Assembly (NCBI GenBank): GCA_003153335.1
Contig: PLYG01000482.1
Span: 6,691-33,991 of the forward strand
Source: Betaproteobacteria bacterium
GTDB lineage: Bacteria; Pseudomonadota; Gammaproteobacteria; Burkholderiales; Casimicrobiaceae
Direction: 5' to 3'
DNA: 27,301 nt
Part shown: in pieces, positions 8,379 through 16,738 of the stretch
Numbering within the stretch: position 1 is the first letter of the stretch
Layout of the letters: the number at the start of each line of letters is the position of its first letter
Translations under genes and position numbers: made by a program
Notes under the pieces: generated by a model
The model's database searches: none
Told to the model about the DNA's origin: nothing
What the model saw: only the letters and a program-made list of their open reading frames with translations

Positions 8379-8627
8379 GTGCATGGCGAATTCATACTCA
8401 GGCGGCGATCGGCGTCCAGAAAAGGTCTCGGCAATGCTGCCGCAAATGATCAAGCGCGGCACAGGCGGCACGCGGCTTACTAGACTGTTCCCGCTGATGA
8501 CCTATTGACCGCCATCCGCCAGGATTCTGTTGACCCACCCAACCAGGGACCTTGCAAGGAGCAAATGCAGGGCCGATTGCAATGTCCTGAGACAGGTCCC
8601 TCCATGGGCGGTGCCGGGGCGGGTAGC
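8379..8627 (-). repeat. Transposase C-terminus repeat, copy 2, joined to an IS21-like end
   Basis: On the minus strand the frame ends QHCRDLFWTPIAA with TGA at 8398-8400. Adjacent on the plus strand are GTTGACCCACCC (about 8529) and the GGGACCTTGCAAGG / CTGAGACAGGTCC block shared with 6511-6600. The repeat stops next to the break in the DUF2945 gene at 8628, indicating that this IS or its deletion cut that gene. The preceding 8221-8378 holds no gene I can support. Confidence 0.55.
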
Positions 8628-8738
8628 CTAACCCTTGTAAGCAACTTCTTTTGTGTGCGCCTGGATAATCTTTCCGGAGACGTGCCCAGCCTCCGAATTC
8701 CAGATCACATGATCGCCGATTTTGAATTTGTGTACCAT
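8628..8738 (-). pseudogene. DUF2945 (TUDOR-like) protein, truncated by IS remnant
   Basis: The first 36 residues of a small DUF2945-type protein: an ATG at 8738, then KFKIGDHVIWNSEAGHVSGK and a tail ending VAYKG, followed at once by TAG and IS-derived sequence. Intact members are roughly 65-75 residues, so about half is missing. A weak purine-rich site (GAGAGAT) precedes the ATG. It begins 13 bases after the stop of the DUF488 gene; these two families are often neighbours, so the pair was probably one operon. Function of the family is not established. Confidence 0.7.
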
Positions 8739-8751
8739 GGTTCATCTCTCA

Positions 8752-9336
8752 CTAAGGTTTACTTTGCATGTTCGCGGTGCTCATGCCGACCGCCCATGGC
8801 GGCGGATAGGTGACTTGCGTTCCATCAACGTGGGCGAACGCGCTAAGAACGTGTGGTTTGCGCCCTTTCGGTCCAATAATGTCCTCGACGCGAATGCCCC
8901 GGACAAGAAGCGCGTCGCCGATCAACGAGCGATGACAGCGCCAAGGAACCGCTTCAGCGCACATCAAGACGCAACGCTCAGCGCGCGCCAGGTTCGCGAC
9001 CAATTGAACGTTGTCGGCGAACTCCGAAGACTGCATGTAATCCGCATACCCTCGAAACGAGAGATTGTGCCAGCCGGAGTTTGGAGAATCGGCTCGCGCG
9101 TGGCGTAAGCCTCCGAGGCCCGGAAGATGGGTATATGAAATTTGAACCGAGTCCAATGATGTGGGGAGCGCTTCTCGATTGAACTGGGGATTATGGCGCG
9201 ACCGTGGCACGGTCCGCACATCAAGCACTCTGACAATCTCATTGCTTTGAAGCAGATCGAGGAATGTATCTAGTGGTCGATTGGAATGGCCGATTGTGCA
9301 GATAAGCGGTTCGGTCGGTGCGATGTCACTGCTCAT
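8752..9336 (-). CDS. DUF488 family protein
   Basis: A predicted soluble protein of about 194 residues. The N-terminus LICTIGHSNRPLDTFLDLL, the arginine-rich stretch VLDVRTVPRSRHNPQFN, and LMCAEAVPWRCHRSLIGDAL are the three conserved blocks of DUF488; the C-x-E...C-H-R cluster is the probable functional site. The biochemical role is unknown. The frame opens at 9354 with two tandem ATGs and a third at 9336. None has a strong ribosome binding site; 9336 puts the start closest to the family core and is a judgement. It is followed by the truncated DUF2945 gene and preceded by a small membrane protein gene on the same strand, 81 bases away. Confidence 0.85.
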   Translation of the reverse strand: MSSDIAPTEPLICTIGHSNRPLDTFLDLLQSNEIVRVLDVRTVPRSRHNPQFNREALPTSLDSVQISYTHLPGLGGLRHARADSPNSGWHNLSFRGYADYMQSSEFADNVQLVANLARAERCVLMCAEAVPWRCHRSLIGDALLVRGIRVEDIIGPKGRKPHVLSAFAHVDGTQVTYPPPWAVGMSTANMQSKP

Positions 9337-9417
9337 GGAGTAAGGTCTCATCATGAAAAGCGGTTACTGCGCGTGATCATTCACAGTCCGATGGAACAAG
9401 TGGTTGGACGAAGCCGC

Positions 9418-9591
9418 TCAGCGTCGCCGCATCGAGTAAACCGCGAATGCTATTGTTGGGATCGCAATCCCAAAGCCAATGCCAGACAGAAAATCGAGGT
9501 GAAATCGAGTCAGGAGGATGCTGGCGGCAGCCAAAAAGAACATACCGATGCAAATAGGAATCTGCACCTTCCTACGAAAGTCTGTGTCCAT
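9418..9591 (-). CDS. Small two-helix membrane protein (57 aa)
   Basis: A short reading frame with ATG at 9591 preceded by TGGAGA, coding 57 residues: basic N-terminus (MDTDFRRKVQ), hydrophobic segment about 11-28 (IPICIGMFFLAAASILL), a short loop (RFHLDF), a second hydrophobic segment about 35-53 (GIGFGIAIPTIAFAVY) and a basic end (SMRRR). The predicted form is a helical hairpin in the inner membrane. No family recognised. It lies upstream of the DUF488 gene on the same strand and may belong to the same transcript. Start signal, charge pattern and stop make chance unlikely, but there is no homology support. Confidence 0.5.
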   Translation of the reverse strand: MDTDFRRKVQIPICIGMFFLAAASILLTRFHLDFLSGIGFGIAIPTIAFAVYSMRRR

Positions 9592-9885
9592 AGCGAAATC
9601 TCCAGAAGCGGCCTAACAGTTTATTCAACGGACCCAGCAGTCAGTACTATTGAAATTCGTGGAACATGCCAGTGCGCGATAAGTGCATGATTTGCCATGG
9701 TGCTCCAATGGCACCTATCCGCACACGTGATGATAGTACAGACAGATGACGGCGGGTCGGCGTGCACAGTGCGTGGCAAGCGTCCGCTATATGGCCCACA
9801 GTGCGCATAGCGTAATCGTGTGGGTGCCGACGCCTTGACGGTTCGCCAACCGACAAAGCAAATGCAGTTGCGTGTGAAGTGGTCG
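9592..9885. other. Intergenic region, nothing recognised
   Basis: I find no frame with a convincing start signal and no tRNA-like fold. The region separates the divergently oriented small membrane protein gene and the ABC binding protein gene, so it should hold the promoter of the former. Confidence 0.3.
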
Positions 9886-9967
9886 AGTACGATGAGAAAG
9901 ACGAAGTCGTTTTTCGTACTAACGCGACACTCACAAACCGGTGAGTACGCTCAAAAGCAGATATACT
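9886..9967 (+). promoter_or_regulatory. Inverted AGTACG half-sites and possible -10 upstream of the ABC cassette
   Basis: AGTACGA (9886-9892) pairs perfectly with TCGTACT (9914-9920), and a third AGTACG is at 9944-9949. A second inverted repeat, ACTCAC/GTGAGT, is at 9929-9934 and 9941-9946. A TATACT hexamer at 9962-9967 could be a -10. Such clustered half-sites ahead of a binding-protein gene suggest an operator for a substrate-responsive regulator, but the regulator is not in the window. Confidence 0.35.
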
Positions 9968-9988
9968 CTCGCCCACCGAAAAGCCATA

Positions 9989-10012
9989 CCTTATCAAAAG
10001 CCTTATCAAAAG
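9989..10012 (+). repeat. Perfect tandem 12-mer in the leader of the ABC binding-protein gene
   Basis: CCTTATCAAAAG occurs twice back to back, ending a few bases before the AAAAGGAGG ribosome binding site of the gene at 10032. It may be slippage-generated or may affect translation of the leader. Confidence 0.7.
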
Positions 10013-10031
10013 TTAAAAGGAGGCGAGAACG

Positions 10032-11132
10032 ATGAAAAGGTTCAGAATCCAAAGGACGGATACGAGCACCAAGAAGCGCGTCGCGCAGATGAGCGTGGTT
10101 CCAGCAATGTTGTTGTTATTGCTTGCAGGGTTGCTGGCAACTTCTGGAGCCGGTCTCTCCGCTACTGGTTCGAATGCTCCTAACGATCAGCAGTCGGCTG
10201 AGACCACAGTCGAATGGCAGGCAGTCATCGATGCAGCGAAGAAGGAGGGCGTTGTCGTCTGGTATACGGCGATAACCTGGTACGCACCTATCGCTCAGGC
10301 GTTTAAGGATAAATATGGTATCAATGTTCAGATCAGTCGACAGTCCAGCGGGCCGTTGACGCGGCTATTCCTGACGCAGGCTCAGGCCCACGCGGGAGTT
10401 GCTGACGTCATGCAAGCATTCGACCCGCCGCCATATACAAAAGCTGCAGATGCAGGATATTTCAAAGAGCTCACTACAGGCTTTCTTCCCGCACTTGCAA
10501 ATGTTAGAAAGGACCTTGTCTCAAAATATTATACGACGTCAAATACATACGCTCGGGCCTTAGCTTACAACTCGGATTTGGTCAAGAACCCTCCCAAAAC
10601 TTGGAAGGACTTGTTGGATCCGGCTTACAAGGATCAGATCATTATCGTTGACCCTACTCTGGGGGGCGTTGCCGGCGGACTCGTTAACCTTTGGTATGAC
10701 AAGTATGGGGAGGACTTCCTTGTTCAGATGGGCAAACAAAATCTAACTGCAGTTGCGAGCGCCGTTCCCGGCCTCAATCAGCTTGCAGCTGGCGAAGCAA
10801 AAATCCTCGTGGGAACAAATCATGGCGACGAGGCGGACCTAGTCGCAAAAGGTGCTCCGATAAAGATAGTCGTACCAGACGACACTGTGTTCTTCGGACA
10901 TGATTTGGCAGTTTCTGCTACTGCTCCGCACCCGAACGCTGCGCGCCTGTTCGCCAACTTCCTCCTCACGAATCCCATACAAATCATGCTCGCCAAGGCG
11001 GGTCCAACCGTGCTCGTAAATGTGGTCGCACCAAATGGATTGAAGATGCTGCCAAGTTACGTGCCGGTTAACTCGGCTGAGACGGATGCTCGCGCCAAAC
11101 TGTTTGGTAAGTTGCTTCGGATAGGCAGTTAG
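10032..11132 (+). CDS. ABC transporter periplasmic binding protein (Fe3+/AfuA-PotD-like)
   Basis: A 366-residue exported binding protein of the family 1 type used by ferric-ion, thiamine and polyamine importers. The N-terminus has a long basic region, then a hydrophobic core (VVPAMLLLLLAGLLATSG) as signal peptide. The mature protein shows AAKKEGVVVWYTAITW, FKDKYGINVQISRQSSG, VADVMQAFDPPPY, ALAYNSDLV and PPKTWKDLLDPAYKDQI, all typical of this group. AAAAGGAGG lies seven bases before the ATG, which fixes the start. It is the first gene of a cassette with the ATPase (11555), permease (12730) and oxidoreductase (14615). A 422-base gap to the ATPase gene is unusual and holds possible IS debris. 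The ligand is unknown; Fe-type tyrosine ligands are not evident, so an organic ligand is as likely as iron. Confidence 0.88.
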   Translation: MKRFRIQRTDTSTKKRVAQMSVVPAMLLLLLAGLLATSGAGLSATGSNAPNDQQSAETTVEWQAVIDAAKKEGVVVWYTAITWYAPIAQAFKDKYGINVQISRQSSGPLTRLFLTQAQAHAGVADVMQAFDPPPYTKAADAGYFKELTTGFLPALANVRKDLVSKYYTTSNTYARALAYNSDLVKNPPKTWKDLLDPAYKDQIIIVDPTLGGVAGGLVNLWYDKYGEDFLVQMGKQNLTAVASAVPGLNQLAAGEAKILVGTNHGDEADLVAKGAPIKIVVPDDTVFFGHDLAVSATAPHPNAARLFANFLLTNPIQIMLAKAGPTVLVNVVAPNGLKMLPSYVPVNSAETDARAKLFGKLLRIGS

Positions 11133-11554
11133 TCGGCGGTTGATGTGCCGAGATGGGTGGCACCCTCTTGCGGCGCTGTAGTCACCTGCTTCGGAATGAG
11201 GGTAACTCGACGTTGAGTGTGGCCAGCTGCAAGATAGCCTCCGCATGACAGTGTTTGGGCCCGGACATTGTCGGCGCCATTCTGAAAGTCGCCTGACCTG
11301 GGCGGTTTGAAAGTCGTGCGCTTTCTTGGTCGGTTTTCTTCAACTGCATTCTTGCAAAGGCCCCTCTGGCGCTTCTTCCTTCGCTCTCCAGACGGTTCTG
11401 CACCGGACTTCGACTTTTTGGGGTCTCTGGTTCAGCTTGCCGCCGCGAAAATCAGTGGTTTCTAAATTGGCCGGTTCGGGCGAAATTCACGCCGACGCTC
11501 ACACGAACATTGTTTGGCGGAGGTTTCGGGGAGAAGTAATGGAGGTAGTTAGTC
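11133..11554. other. Gap inside the ABC cassette, possible IS debris
   Basis: No supported gene. A minus-strand frame at 11182-11403 has a protein-like tail (AILQLATLNVELPSF) without a start signal, and TTTGAAAGTC / CTGAAAGTCGCC motifs resemble terminal sub-repeats, so this may be a decayed insertion that split the transporter operon. GGAGG at about 11540-11544 serves the next gene. Confidence 0.3.
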
Positions 11555-12733
11555 ATGGCTAGAACGCAAAGCGACCTGAAACGTCGGCCGGATTCTACCG
11601 AGGACGGTTCGAGTCAAATCGTCCCGAGCATAAGCATAGAGAATCTGGTGAAGCATTTCCGACGCGAAAATGGGACTGAAGTCAGGGCCGTCGACGATAT
11701 ATCAATTGACGTGCCGCTGGGCGAGTTCTTGGTATTGCTTGGACCGAGTGGTTGTGGAAAGACGACTCTACTGCGGTGCATAGCGGGACTTGAGAAGCCA
11801 ACTTCGGGGCGAATCGCAACTCAACGCGGTGTGATGTTCGACTCTGGCAAACGCCGCAATGTGCCTCCTGAGGCCAGGCGGATTGGAATGGTCTTCCAGT
11901 CTTACGCTCTGTGGCCACACATGACAGTCTTCGATAACGTCGCGTATCCCCTGCGGGCACGTCGAGCTCCGAAGGCTGGCATTCACTCACGGGTCACCAG
12001 CACACTTGACGTTCTTGGAATTGGTGAACTTGCGCACCAATATCCCGGGCAGGTAAGTGGCGGCCAACAGCAACGCGTAGCCCTGGCCCGTGCATTGGTT
12101 GCGGGTGAAGATACAGTTCTTTTCGATGAACCTCTATCTAATGTGGATGCTCAAGTGCGCGACGAGCTTCGCATTGAGATTCGGGGAATGCAACGCGAAC
12201 TCGGCTTTACTGCTGTGTATGTGACTCACGATCGAGAGGAGGCGATGGGTTTGGCCACACGGATCGCAGTAATCGAACGAGGACGGGTAGCACAGATTGG
12301 AACGCCCAAAGCAATCTATAGTCAGCCGAGCTCTTTACACGTTGCGAGGACCATAGGATCCACGACAGAGATGGGTGGAACAGTGAAGGGGTGGGAGGGC
12401 GATCATGCGGTTGTAAACACCAAACTTGGCCTGATTCGCGTGTCAACATCCGAAAGTGTTTCCCCGGGTGACAACGTTTTACTCGTGACGAGGCCCGTCG
12501 ACTGGCAGCTAGACTTTAATGATTCACCGTTGGTCAATCAATGGCGCGCAGTTATTAAGGCGGGAGCATTCTTGGGCACTCGTAACGAGTATATTGTGGC
12601 TGTCGAGGACGCGCTTATTCATCATGTATGGCACCACGGTGAGATTCTCCCGCAGGGATCGCAGGTGTGGATTTCCATCCCTCCCGCCGCGATTCAAATA
12701 TTGGGCGACTCGGATGAAAAGGCTAAAGCATGA
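11555..12733 (+). CDS. ABC transporter ATP-binding protein (PotA/FbpC-like)
   Basis: A 392-residue cytoplasmic ATPase driving import by the adjacent permease. Walker A is GPSGCGKT (63-70), the Q-loop Gln115 is in MVFQSYALWPHMT, the signature VSGGQQQR is at 167-174, Walker B VLFDEP at 188-193 with catalytic Glu192, and the H-loop His225 is in VTHDREEA. The C-terminal about 110 residues form a TOBE-like regulatory domain. All catalytic residues are present. TGGAGG lies about ten bases before the ATG. Its stop overlaps the permease start by four bases (ATGA), indicating translational coupling. Subfamily features fit ferric/thiamine/polyamine importers; the substrate is not deducible. Confidence 0.93.
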   Translation: MARTQSDLKRRPDSTEDGSSQIVPSISIENLVKHFRRENGTEVRAVDDISIDVPLGEFLVLLGPSGCGKTTLLRCIAGLEKPTSGRIATQRGVMFDSGKRRNVPPEARRIGMVFQSYALWPHMTVFDNVAYPLRARRAPKAGIHSRVTSTLDVLGIGELAHQYPGQVSGGQQQRVALARALVAGEDTVLFDEPLSNVDAQVRDELRIEIRGMQRELGFTAVYVTHDREEAMGLATRIAVIERGRVAQIGTPKAIYSQPSSLHVARTIGSTTEMGGTVKGWEGDHAVVNTKLGLIRVSTSESVSPGDNVLLVTRPVDWQLDFNDSPLVNQWRAVIKAGAFLGTRNEYIVAVEDALIHHVWHHGEILPQGSQVWISIPPAAIQILGDSDEKAKA

Positions 12734-14481
12734 CCATTCGAGGCGAGAAGTGGCCACTAACTGCTTCAAGGGCATCGGTTTCTCGCCGACCGCGAGGATT
12801 CATGATTCTCGCGAGTACTCTGGCGGCACTGATAACGGTTCTTATCCTGTACCCCCTCGGGGCCACTTGGGTGAGCGTCTTCTTCTTACGTGGTGATTCA
12901 GTCACCACTATTCTAACTGCTACAATACGCGAGCCTGATATAGGAAAGGTCCTCTGGAACACCGCGGTCATCATTGGGGGAAGCGTCCTTATTGCTACCG
13001 CTATCGGGGCGACCTTGGCTTGGCTCAGCGAGCGCAGCGATGCCAGCATGGGATGGGTAACCAGGGCTCTTCCTCTAGTGCCATTTTTGGTTCCGCCTAT
13101 AGTTGGAGCCGTTGGCTGGACAATTTTGACAGCACCAAAGTCCGGCTACCTAAATCTCATAGTTCGAGGGATCGCATCTTGGTTCGGCCTCGATATTTCA
13201 ACGGGCCCACTTAATCCGTATAACTGGGTTGGCATAATCTTTGTCTATTCCTTGTACCTCGTTCCTCTTGTCTATTTACCTATCGCCGCGAGTCTGCGCA
13301 ATCTCGATCCCTCGCTCGAAGAGGCTTCGACGAGTAGCGGGGCGAGTCCATGGTGGACACTGAGGTATGTAACGCTCCCTGCGATCAAGCCCGCTATCGG
13401 AGCAGGCGCGTTATTGGCGCTCATATACGCTCTTTCCCAGTATTCCATTCCAGCTATTCTTGGTAACGTACCTAGGATCGAAGTTCTAACGGTCCGCATT
13501 GTGCGATTGATGAGTGTTTTTCCGGCGCAGATTGGTGTGGCCTTGACGCTTGGCATGCTGATGATCGTGGTGATCATTACTGGGTTATGGTTGCAGAGAA
13601 GGATCCTTAGTAGGAGTCGATTCGCTACAATAGGTGGTCGGGGCATGCGTTCAACGGTAGTTGCGCTTGGCCGCTGGAAATGGCCAAGCAGAATCGTAAT
13701 GCTGAGCTATTTCTTGATTACCACGATTTTGCCGTTTATCGCCATCGTACTTTTGTCGATGCAGCCATTCTGGTCCTCGGTAATTCACTGGACTAGCTTC
13801 AATCTTAACAACTACACTGACGTGTTAGGTGGACTCAGCGCATTGGGGAGGGGGGCCCGTGATGCCCTCCTGAACAGCCTTTCACTGGCTTCGATCGGGG
13901 CAACGGGCTCGATCGTAATTTCGGCAATAATCGTTGCGTTCACGCATCGGCATTGGAGTAATCCATTGGCGAGGCTAACCGAAGCGTCGACGAAACTTCC
14001 TGGCGCTGTATCGCATGTTGTAATCGGTATCGCCTTCATTGGTGCTCTGGCCGGACCTCCGTTCCGGCTTAGCGGAACCTTGGCCATCTTGCTTCTCGCA
14101 TACCTGGTCGTAACTATGCCGCAAGCATCGTTCATTGTTAGCACCGCCTATTCCCAAGTAGGAAAGGAGCTGTCTGAAGCGTCGTTTACTTCTGGCGCTT
14201 CGGAAACGCGCACCTTCGCCAAAATCTCTCTGCCTTTGATGATCCCCGGTCTTGCGGCCGGATGGGCGACTGTATTCGTTTTGATGGCCGGAGATGTCAC
14301 AGTGTCTGTGATGCTAGCCAGCCCAGGGAGACCGGTGGTCGGGTATGAAATTCTTGACCTATGGACGTTCGGGGGCCTCCCAACCCTCGCAACGATCGCG
14401 ACAGTCTTCACCCTCCTCTCCTGCGCTGTGGTTCTGGGGGCACTCGCACTCAGCCGGAAAATGGCGTTGGTTCGGCGGTGA
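12730..14481 (+). CDS. ABC transporter permease, two fused domains (FbpB/ThiP-like)
   Basis: A 583-residue inner-membrane protein with about twelve hydrophobic segments in two homologous halves. Each half carries the EAA loop that docks on the ATPase: EEASTSSGASPWWTLRYVTL near residue 200 and SEASFTSGASETRTFAKISL near residue 485, each followed by a P-x-x-x-P-G/A-type end. One polypeptide therefore supplies the whole channel, as in FbpB and ThiP. It overlaps the ATPase gene by four bases and needs no separate ribosome binding site. With the binding protein and ATPase it makes a complete importer. Confidence 0.93.
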   Translation: MTIRGEKWPLTASRASVSRRPRGFMILASTLAALITVLILYPLGATWVSVFFLRGDSVTTILTATIREPDIGKVLWNTAVIIGGSVLIATAIGATLAWLSERSDASMGWVTRALPLVPFLVPPIVGAVGWTILTAPKSGYLNLIVRGIASWFGLDISTGPLNPYNWVGIIFVYSLYLVPLVYLPIAASLRNLDPSLEEASTSSGASPWWTLRYVTLPAIKPAIGAGALLALIYALSQYSIPAILGNVPRIEVLTVRIVRLMSVFPAQIGVALTLGMLMIVVIITGLWLQRRILSRSRFATIGGRGMRSTVVALGRWKWPSRIVMLSYFLITTILPFIAIVLLSMQPFWSSVIHWTSFNLNNYTDVLGGLSALGRGARDALLNSLSLASIGATGSIVISAIIVAFTHRHWSNPLARLTEASTKLPGAVSHVVIGIAFIGALAGPPFRLSGTLAILLLAYLVVTMPQASFIVSTAYSQVGKELSEASFTSGASETRTFAKISLPLMIPGLAAGWATVFVLMAGDVTVSVMLASPGRPVVGYEILDLWTFGGLPTLATIATVFTLLSCAVVLGALALSRKMALVRR

Positions 14482-14614
14482 CGTAGTTTGGCTGGATTGT
14501 GTACCCCGCATCGGCGCGCACATAAATCGGCTAACCGACGTCGCAGCCGAACGTGCCATCGATGTGAGGGTTTGATTTTTGGAATGAAAAGATCTCAATG
14601 TTGGAGGTAGGTTC

Positions 14615-16006
14615 GTGAAAATGAAAACAGACGTAGATGTCCTCATCGCGGGAGCGGGTATGGCTGGCGTTGTTGCGGCTATTGCTGCGGCACGAAACGG
14701 GGCGTCGACGCTCCTGGTGGATCGCGCGATCTTCCTCGGCGGTAATGCCACCGGCGGACTGCTGGGGAACTTTCTGACGTTTCACAATTTGAAGGGCGAG
14801 CAGATATGCGATGGAATTTCCCAGGAGATTGTCGACGCCTGTATCGAATTGGGCGGAGCATTTCCAGAAAATCGAGGCCATTTACATAATGCCTATGGCA
14901 ATACCTACTCTGTAACGCCAATCGATCCCGAAGTGCTCAAACTCGTCACACAGAAGCTCTGTGTCGAAGCCGGAGTCCGTCTGATGCTTGGCTCGTTCAT
15001 GGTTGGGCCGGTTGCCGACGGCGAAACGATACAAGGTATTCGTGTCGTCAACAAATCCGGGGAGCAACAGCTATTGGCAAAGGTTGTTATCGACGCATCC
15101 GGCGATGCCGATATAGTCGCGAAGGCTGGTGGTGCCTTCCAGATGGGCGATGATGCTGGCAAAACAATGTCCATCAGCCTGCTCGCCCGAATGGGTAACG
15201 TTGACCTCGATCGGCACCTGCAGTACGTCAAGGAACGGCCAGATCAATTTATGCTCGGTGAGGATCCGTACATCGGGAAAACGCGACAGGAGGTCGCTAG
15301 CGAACTAACCGACTGGAAAGACTTCCCAATGGTAACCGGCTATTACGAGGCGGTTAAGGAAGCGCAAGCCAAAGGAGAGTTCCACGGAAGCCGCGAACGA
15401 ATCCTATTCTCCGTCATGCCGACGCCCGGAGTAGTCATTGTCAACTCCACAAGTATGCTCGGATACAATCCCGTCGATGCGCAGTCGATGACACAAGCCG
15501 CACTGGAAGGACGCGAGCAGACCTTTGCCGTTGCAAAGTTCTTCCAAAAATACGTACCTGGCTTCGAGGCCTCATTTGTACTTGATTCTGCCTCGGCCCT
15601 GGGGGTGCGTGAGAGCCGCAGGATCGTCGGAGTCGACACCTTGCGGACTGACGACTGCCTCGCGGGCAAAAAGTCAGATCAGGATGTTGGTCGTGGAGCC
15701 CACTGCCTTGATGTGCATGAGCCAAGTGGCAAGATCTATCACAAGCACATCCGGGACGGGGAATCTTACGGGATGTCATATTGGACGCTTGTGCCTCAGA
15801 AATTGAACAATCTTCTTGTGGCCGGACGATGCTTGTCTTCTGAGCGATATGCGAACGGATCTGCGCGTAATCAAGCCCACATCCAGGCGATGGGTCAGGC
15901 CGCCGGCACAGCAGCAGCCATGTGCGTAGAGCGGAGTATTACTCCACGAGAGGTGGATGTCGCGACGCTGCGGGAGAGGCTGCAGGAGCAAGGAGCAGTG
16001 GTATGA
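14615..16006 (+). CDS. FAD-dependent oxidoreductase (FAD_oxidored family)
   Basis: A 463-residue flavoprotein. The N-terminal dinucleotide fold VLIAGAGMAGVVAAIAAA has the GxGxxG at residues 13-18, followed by LLVDRAIFLGGNATGGLLG, typical of the FAD_oxidored family. VVIDASGDADIVAKAGG and the C-terminal AGRCLSSERYANGSAR with IQAMGQAAGTAAAMC complete the FAD site. GTG at 14615 is chosen because GGAGG lies eight bases upstream; an ATG follows two codons later. The gene starts 133 bases after the permease on the same strand and probably acts on the compound imported by the cassette. Electron acceptor and substrate are unknown. Confidence 0.88.
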   Translation: MKMKTDVDVLIAGAGMAGVVAAIAAARNGASTLLVDRAIFLGGNATGGLLGNFLTFHNLKGEQICDGISQEIVDACIELGGAFPENRGHLHNAYGNTYSVTPIDPEVLKLVTQKLCVEAGVRLMLGSFMVGPVADGETIQGIRVVNKSGEQQLLAKVVIDASGDADIVAKAGGAFQMGDDAGKTMSISLLARMGNVDLDRHLQYVKERPDQFMLGEDPYIGKTRQEVASELTDWKDFPMVTGYYEAVKEAQAKGEFHGSRERILFSVMPTPGVVIVNSTSMLGYNPVDAQSMTQAALEGREQTFAVAKFFQKYVPGFEASFVLDSASALGVRESRRIVGVDTLRTDDCLAGKKSDQDVGRGAHCLDVHEPSGKIYHKHIRDGESYGMSYWTLVPQKLNNLLVAGRCLSSERYANGSARNQAHIQAMGQAAGTAAAMCVERSITPREVDVATLRERLQEQGAVV

Positions 16007-16061
16007 GTATGGATCTGTGCCACCGATGTAGTGACGATCACCACGGCATAATCAAATGGGT

Positions 16062-16370
16062 GTGCATGGCGAATTGATACTCAGGCGGCGATCGGTGTCC
16101 GGAAAAGGCCTCGGCAATGCTGCTGCCATCGATCAAGCGTGGCATAGGCAGGACGAGGCTTGCCGGACTGTTCCTCCGCGGTGCTCCCGCTGAGCGACTG
16201 ATGAACGCGACTGCGGTTGTAAGTGATGTTGGCGCCGACCGCTTCGTGACCAATCTGCCGGGATTTTCTTGCCTCAGCCCCACACCTCGCAAACCGACAA
16301 TTCTTGGGACATTGCAGAGTTCTGAGATGTGTCAATCCAGTTGCGGCGCCCGGGTCAATGTGAAGTCGGT
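16062..16370 (-). repeat. Transposase C-terminus repeat, copy 3, with dispersed block
   Basis: The minus-strand frame reads AYATLDRWQQHCRGLFRTPI and ends in AA with TGA at 16081-16083; it matches copies 1, 2 and 4. Farther right are CCTCGCAAACC, GGGACATTGCA and CTGAGATGTGTCAATCC, shared with 6525-6570. The TTGACCCA pair is not clear here, so this copy is more decayed. It stops just before the tRNA-end relic at 16381. Confidence 0.5.
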
Positions 16371-16380
16371 GCCAACATCC

Positions 16381-16414
16381 TAGGTCGAAAGTTCGAATCT
16401 TTCACGGCCCACCA
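16381..16414 (+). pseudogene. tRNA 3'-end relic
   Basis: A perfect T-arm (GAAAG, loop TTCGAAT, CTTTC at 16387-16403) is followed by ACGGCCC, a discriminator A and an encoded CCA at 16412-16414. The upstream TAGGTC fits a variable loop. The preceding 40 bases do not form D or anticodon arms or a matching GGGCCGT 5' half, so only the 3' half is present. The acceptor strand and variable-loop pattern resemble tRNA-Lys. Such half-tRNAs are left when mobile islands integrate at a tRNA gene. Confidence 0.65.
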
Positions 16415-16738
16415 CTCCGGACAAACCCTCCATGGCTCGGAATTGTCGACTGCACCTTTGGTAGAGGAGTCAGGATTTTCATGCGTTCAGAGCCGTCCTT
16501 CGGGGTGGCCTGCGGCGTTTCTGGGGGGTCGACACAGGGCAGGTGCGGGGTCGGCATTTCCGGCCATGACAGAGCTTAACCATGCTTCATGGTTAGTGCG
16601 GTTCTTCGCGTGCCTGCGGAAAATCCGGATCTGGTTACTGCGGGCGGGTCAATTATTCCCGATCTTTGATTTCGGTCACAAGTTTTCGCAGAGAAACATC
16701 TATCATTGACTACATTATTGCCTGGATGGAGGGTAGCT
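16415..16738. other. Intergenic region, nothing recognised
   Basis: No supported gene or structured RNA. It lies between the tRNA relic and the DUF1847 gene, whose ribosome binding site (GGAGGG) ends the region. Confidence 0.3.

Noticed and set aside
9886..9920. Inverted repeat followed by T-rich sequence as a terminator
   Set aside because: The T run is inside the stem rather than after it, and no gene ends upstream on the plus strand; an operator is more likely.
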